Assembly: GCA_003644265.1 (NCBI GenBank)
Contig: QNBX01000008.1
Location: 1 to 56,737, forward strand
DNA from: Planctomycetota bacterium
GTDB taxonomy: Bacteria; Planctomycetota; B15-G4
Reading direction: 5' to 3'
DNA length: 56,737 nucleotides
This document shows positions 54,161 to 56,737 of this stretch, piece after piece (position 1 is the first letter of the stretch; each line of letters opens with the position of its first letter). A program made the position numbers and the translations under genes. The notes under the pieces are model-generated. The model ran no database searches. It was not told the DNA's origin and saw only the letters and a program-made list of their open reading frames with translations.

Positions 54161-55254
54161 GGATCGCGCTCGACGTCTCGATCCAGAGCACGTCGCAGCC
54201 CACGGGTGTCGAGCGCGCGCAGGCCGTCCTGATCGACGCGCTGCTGGCCCACGCGCCCGCGCTCGAGCTGCACCTGATGGGTGGCGAGCAGCTGCCGCCG
54301 CGCTGGGCCGGGCACGCGCGCGTGGTGCACCACGAGGGGCGGGGCGGCGCCTCCTGGCGCTACATGCAGCTGGCGCGGCAGGTCAACCGGCTCGGCCCCG
54401 CGCTGCTGCACCTGCCGGTGGCAGCGGCGCCCGCGCGTGTGCAGGTGCCCATGATCGCCACGCTGCACGAGCTGCCCTGGGCCGAGCCGGGGGCGCCCGG
54501 CGATCGCAGCCTGCGCCACCGCGTCGCGACCTGGCTCTCGGCACGGCGCGCCGCGCGCCTGGTGTGTCCCAGCGAGCGCACGGCCAGTCAGGCGCGCGCT
54601 CTGTTTCCCGCGTGCGCCGAGCGGCTGGTGGTCATGCCTCACGCTGTCGATCCGCGCTTCAGCGAAGACGCGCCGGATGACCGGGCCGCCCGGGTGGAGC
54701 TGGCGGCCCGGGGCATCCCCGACCCGGGCGACTACGTGCTGGCCCTCGGGCGCCTGCGCCACAAGAAGAACCTGGCGATGTTGATCGCGGCCTGGCGCGC
54801 GCTGCCCTGCGAGGGACGCCCCGCGGCGCTGGTGCTGGCGGGCCCCGACGGCGACGCCAGCTCCGCCCTGAGAGAGCAGCTCGCGCGTCCGGGCGCCCGC
54901 GTGCTCTGTCCCGGCTTCGTGCCCGACGCGTTGCTGCCCAGTCTGGTGCGCGGCGCGCGGGTGCTGGCGGCGCCCGCTCTGCTGGAGGGCTTCGGCCTGA
55001 CGCCGCTGGAAGCCATGGCCGCGGGCGTGCCCGTGCTGGCCGCTCGTCAGGGCCCCGTGGATGAGGCCGTGGGCGAGGCCGCTCTGCGCGTGGACGGCGG
55101 CGATCCCGAGGCCCTGAGTCAGGCACTGGACGCGCTGCTGAACGACGGGGCGTTGCGCGCACGGCAGCGGGCCGCGGGACGACTGCAGGCCGCGCGCCGT
55201 TCGCCGGCGGCGCTGGCCCGGGCCACGTGCGCACTGTACGAGCAGCTGGCGTGA
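54157..55254 (+). CDS. GT4-family glycosyltransferase
   Basis: The protein has 365 residues. The start is TTG at 54157, inside a TTGA that overlaps the stop of the PHP lipoprotein; from there the frame reads RIALDVSIQSTSQPTGVERAQ, the standard N-terminus of this family. The donor-domain motifs are YVLALGRLRHKKNLAMLIAAW and VLAAPALLEGFGLTPLEAMAAG (E-x7-E). The frame is open upstream inside the PHP gene but the composition changes sharply. It ends with a GTGA overlap with the third glycosyltransferase. It probably acts on the same glycan as its neighbours. Confidence 0.85.
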   Translation: MRIALDVSIQSTSQPTGVERAQAVLIDALLAHAPALELHLMGGEQLPPRWAGHARVVHHEGRGGASWRYMQLARQVNRLGPALLHLPVAAAPARVQVPMIATLHELPWAEPGAPGDRSLRHRVATWLSARRAARLVCPSERTASQARALFPACAERLVVMPHAVDPRFSEDAPDDRAARVELAARGIPDPGDYVLALGRLRHKKNLAMLIAAWRALPCEGRPAALVLAGPDGDASSALREQLARPGARVLCPGFVPDALLPSLVRGARVLAAPALLEGFGLTPLEAMAAGVPVLAARQGPVDEAVGEAALRVDGGDPEALSQALDALLNDGALRARQRAAGRLQAARRSPAALARATCALYEQLA

Positions 55255-56393
55255 AGGTCGTGCTCGACGCCACGACCCTGGACGGCCTGCCCTCGGGCGC
55301 CGCCACGCGACTGGCCGGTCTGGGCGCTGCCCTGGCCGCCCGCACAGACGTGACCACGCTCTACCTGGTGCGCCCGGGGCTCGACCCACTGCCTGGCCTG
55401 CCCTGTCACCCGTGGTCCGACACGCACTCGCCCTGGGGGCGGCTGCGCGTCGGCCCGCGCCTCGACACGCTGCTGCGGCAGCAGGGCGCCGATCTGTTCC
55501 ACGCGGCCGCCTTGCCCCTGGCGCGCGTAGGCGCCACGCCGCAGCTGCTGACCCTGCACGACCTGCGCTTTCTGCATCCAGGCGCTCACACCAGCCTCGC
55601 CCGGCGCCTCTGGGCCCGCTACCTGCTGGGCGCCAACCTGAAGCGCGCGGCCCGGCTGGTCGCGGTCTCCCAGAGCACGGCCGCTGAGCTGCGCTCGCGC
55701 GGGTTGGCTGGCCCAGACGCGCTGAGCGTGGTTCCCAACGCGCCCACCCCCGGCCTGGCGCCGGTCACGGACACCGATGCGCTGGCGGCCTTTCGGAGGC
55801 GCGCCGGGCTCAACTGCCGCTACCTGCTGACGATCGGTCCGCTGGCCGGGCACAAGCGCGTGGGGCAGGCGCTGGAGCTGCTGGCCGAGCTGCGCGCCGG
55901 GACGCAGGGCTCCGTTGGAGAAGGCTCTGACCTGGCGCTGGTGCTGGCCGGGCGCGCTGACCCCGAGACGGCGCTCACGGTGACGCGCCGCGCCGAGCGC
56001 CTGGGCCTGGCCCCGGCCGTGCGCCTGGTTGGAGTCTTGGCCGACGACGAGCTGGCCGCGGCCCTGTGCGGCGCCGAGGCGCTGTTGTCCCTGGGCCGAA
56101 GCGAGGGCTTCGCCATCCCTGTGGTGGACGCCCAGACCCTGGGCGTGCCGGTGGTGGCGGTCTCGGCCGGCGCCCTGCCTGAGGTGGGGGGGGACGCCGC
56201 CTGGATGGTGGCACCCGATGACCGCGCGGCGCTCGCGGCGGCGGTGTGCGAGGCCGTGCGCCCCGGCCCCGAGCGCGAGGCCCGGCTGAGCCGCGGCCGC
56301 GCCCTGGCGGCGCGCTGGTCCTGGGAGGCCTCCGCCGAGGCCCTGGTGCAGTGCTGGCGCGCCACGCTGGAGCGCGCGGGCTCGTCAGGCTGA
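55251..56393 (+). CDS. GT4-family glycosyltransferase
   Basis: The 380-residue protein starts with GTG at 55251 (GTGA overlap). The N-terminus KVVLDATTLDGLPSGAATRL matches the family's start. LLTLHDLRFLHPGAHTSLARRLW, RLVAVSQSTAAELRSRG, LLTIGPLAGHKRVGQAL and EALLSLGRSEGFAIPVVDAQTLG (E-x7-D instead of E-x7-E) complete the GT-B layout. It is the last gene of the polysaccharide unit in the window, convergent with the truncated minus-strand gene 53 bases away. Confidence 0.85.
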   Translation: MKVVLDATTLDGLPSGAATRLAGLGAALAARTDVTTLYLVRPGLDPLPGLPCHPWSDTHSPWGRLRVGPRLDTLLRQQGADLFHAAALPLARVGATPQLLTLHDLRFLHPGAHTSLARRLWARYLLGANLKRAARLVAVSQSTAAELRSRGLAGPDALSVVPNAPTPGLAPVTDTDALAAFRRRAGLNCRYLLTIGPLAGHKRVGQALELLAELRAGTQGSVGEGSDLALVLAGRADPETALTVTRRAERLGLAPAVRLVGVLADDELAAALCGAEALLSLGRSEGFAIPVVDAQTLGVPVVAVSAGALPEVGGDAAWMVAPDDRAALAAAVCEAVRPGPEREARLSRGRALAARWSWEASAEALVQCWRATLERAGSSG

Positions 56394-56446
56394 GTGCGCG
56401 CTCATGGCGTCCGCGCTCAGCGAGCGTGCGTTCACGCAGCCCGCAT

Positions 56447-56737
56447 TCAGCCCAGGGCCACCAGCTCTGACAGCCCCCAGGCCAGGCCGGCCGCCAGCAG
56501 CAGCAAGGCGACGCTGAGCAGCACCTTGGCCGTGGCCGAGATCTGCGACAAGTCGATGTGCAGCAGCCCGCGCTTGACCGGCTTGGAGTTGAAGCTGAGT
56601 GGCTGCCGGCCGCGTCGGCGCTCGGGCTGAGCTGCCGCTCGGGACGCGGCGCCTGGCTTGCGAGCGCCGCCCGCGGGCGTGCGCGCCGCCCCGGCCCCGG
56701 CCCTCGCGCCTGCACCTGAACCTACACCCGCACCCGC
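56447..56737 (-). CDS. C-terminal fragment of a membrane-anchored protein (5' end outside window)
   Basis: A frame open from the right edge to a TGA at 56447 gives 96 residues. It has a Gly/Ala-rich start, an Arg-rich segment (ASRAAAQPERRRGRQPL) and a single hydrophobic helix near the end (VLLSVALLLLAAGLAWGL). This composition fits a cytoplasmic or secreted domain upstream, with a C-terminal membrane anchor. The overlapping longer frame at 55975-56715 on this strand is Arg/Pro-rich and is rejected. Too little is present to name it. Confidence 0.55.
   Translation of the reverse strand, partial: AGAGVGSGAGARAGAGAARTPAGGARKPGAASRAAAQPERRRGRQPLSFNSKPVKRGLLHIDLSQISATAKVLLSVALLLLAAGLAWGLSELVALG

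Noticed and set aside
55975..56715. A 246-codon minus-strand frame at the right edge
   Set aside because: Its translation is Arg/Pro/Ala-dominated and overlaps a clear glycosyltransferase. The overlapping frame ending at 56447, with a membrane helix, is preferred.

Overview
The window is a GC-rich bacterial chromosome segment with densely packed genes on both strands and many overlapping start/stop codons. I see no plasmid, phage, insertion-sequence, CRISPR, rRNA or tRNA feature. The best guess for the source is a planctomycete-like bacterium. The reasons are large secreted proteins ending in an 'LPG...VIG.S..FAPF..GTLVP.PD' domain, several sulfatase-fold proteins, many lipoproteins, and DUF5658 and DUF3604/PHP-type proteins. 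This is an inference from protein style, not from a marker gene.

Layout. 1-4941: the end-clipped start of an unrecognised minus-strand gene with hexapeptide repeats, a sulfatase-fold lipoprotein, and a two-gene membrane unit (a GT-C-like protein and a hypothetical). 5108-6113: a relatively AT-rich two-gene insert of small exported proteins behind a near-consensus sigma70 promoter. 6153-15848 (minus): a type II secretion/type IV pilus-like operon. In transcription order it holds major pseudopilin, fused PilM/PilN-type GspL, PilO/GspM, PilP/GspC-like, GspF, secretin GspD, TPR lipoprotein, GspH, GspI, GspJ and short GspK-like pseudopilins, and a DUF5658 membrane protein. The ATPase (GspE) and prepilin peptidase (GspO) are absent from the window. 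16272-25458: a membrane-anchored sulfatase-fold protein, an M14 carboxypeptidase with an acidic/His-rich insert, two lipoproteins and the helicase HrpB.

25740-39384: large exported proteins. They are a 761-residue secreted protein, a 1647-residue glycine-rich lipoprotein, a fused acid phosphatase/PhoD phosphatase, a secreted endonuclease/exonuclease/phosphatase-family enzyme, and the signal peptide peptidase SppA. 39492-48591: mostly cytoplasmic and housekeeping genes (amidohydrolase, HEAT+YccV-like protein, RNase HIII-like protein, metallophosphoesterase, ATP-grasp ligase, AsmA/TamB-like protein, ArsC-like phosphatase, MobA-like nucleotidyltransferase). 48657-56393: an envelope-polysaccharide operon with a Wzx-type flippase, three GT4-type glycosyltransferases and a PHP-domain lipoprotein, linked mostly by 4-bp stop/start overlaps. 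A minus-strand gene with a C-terminal membrane anchor is cut by the right edge.

The leads I find most interesting are the following. An ungapped 119-residue C-terminal domain is shared by two exported proteins that lie near the secretion operon and could be a sorting or anchoring module. The secretion operon has a minimal GspK, a fused GspL and a TPR lipoprotein whose start lies in a 12-bp repeat. TTG/GTG starts recur in TTGA/GTGA overlaps. Short in-frame tandem repeats recur in termini and linkers. Two different phosphatases are fused in one exported polypeptide.
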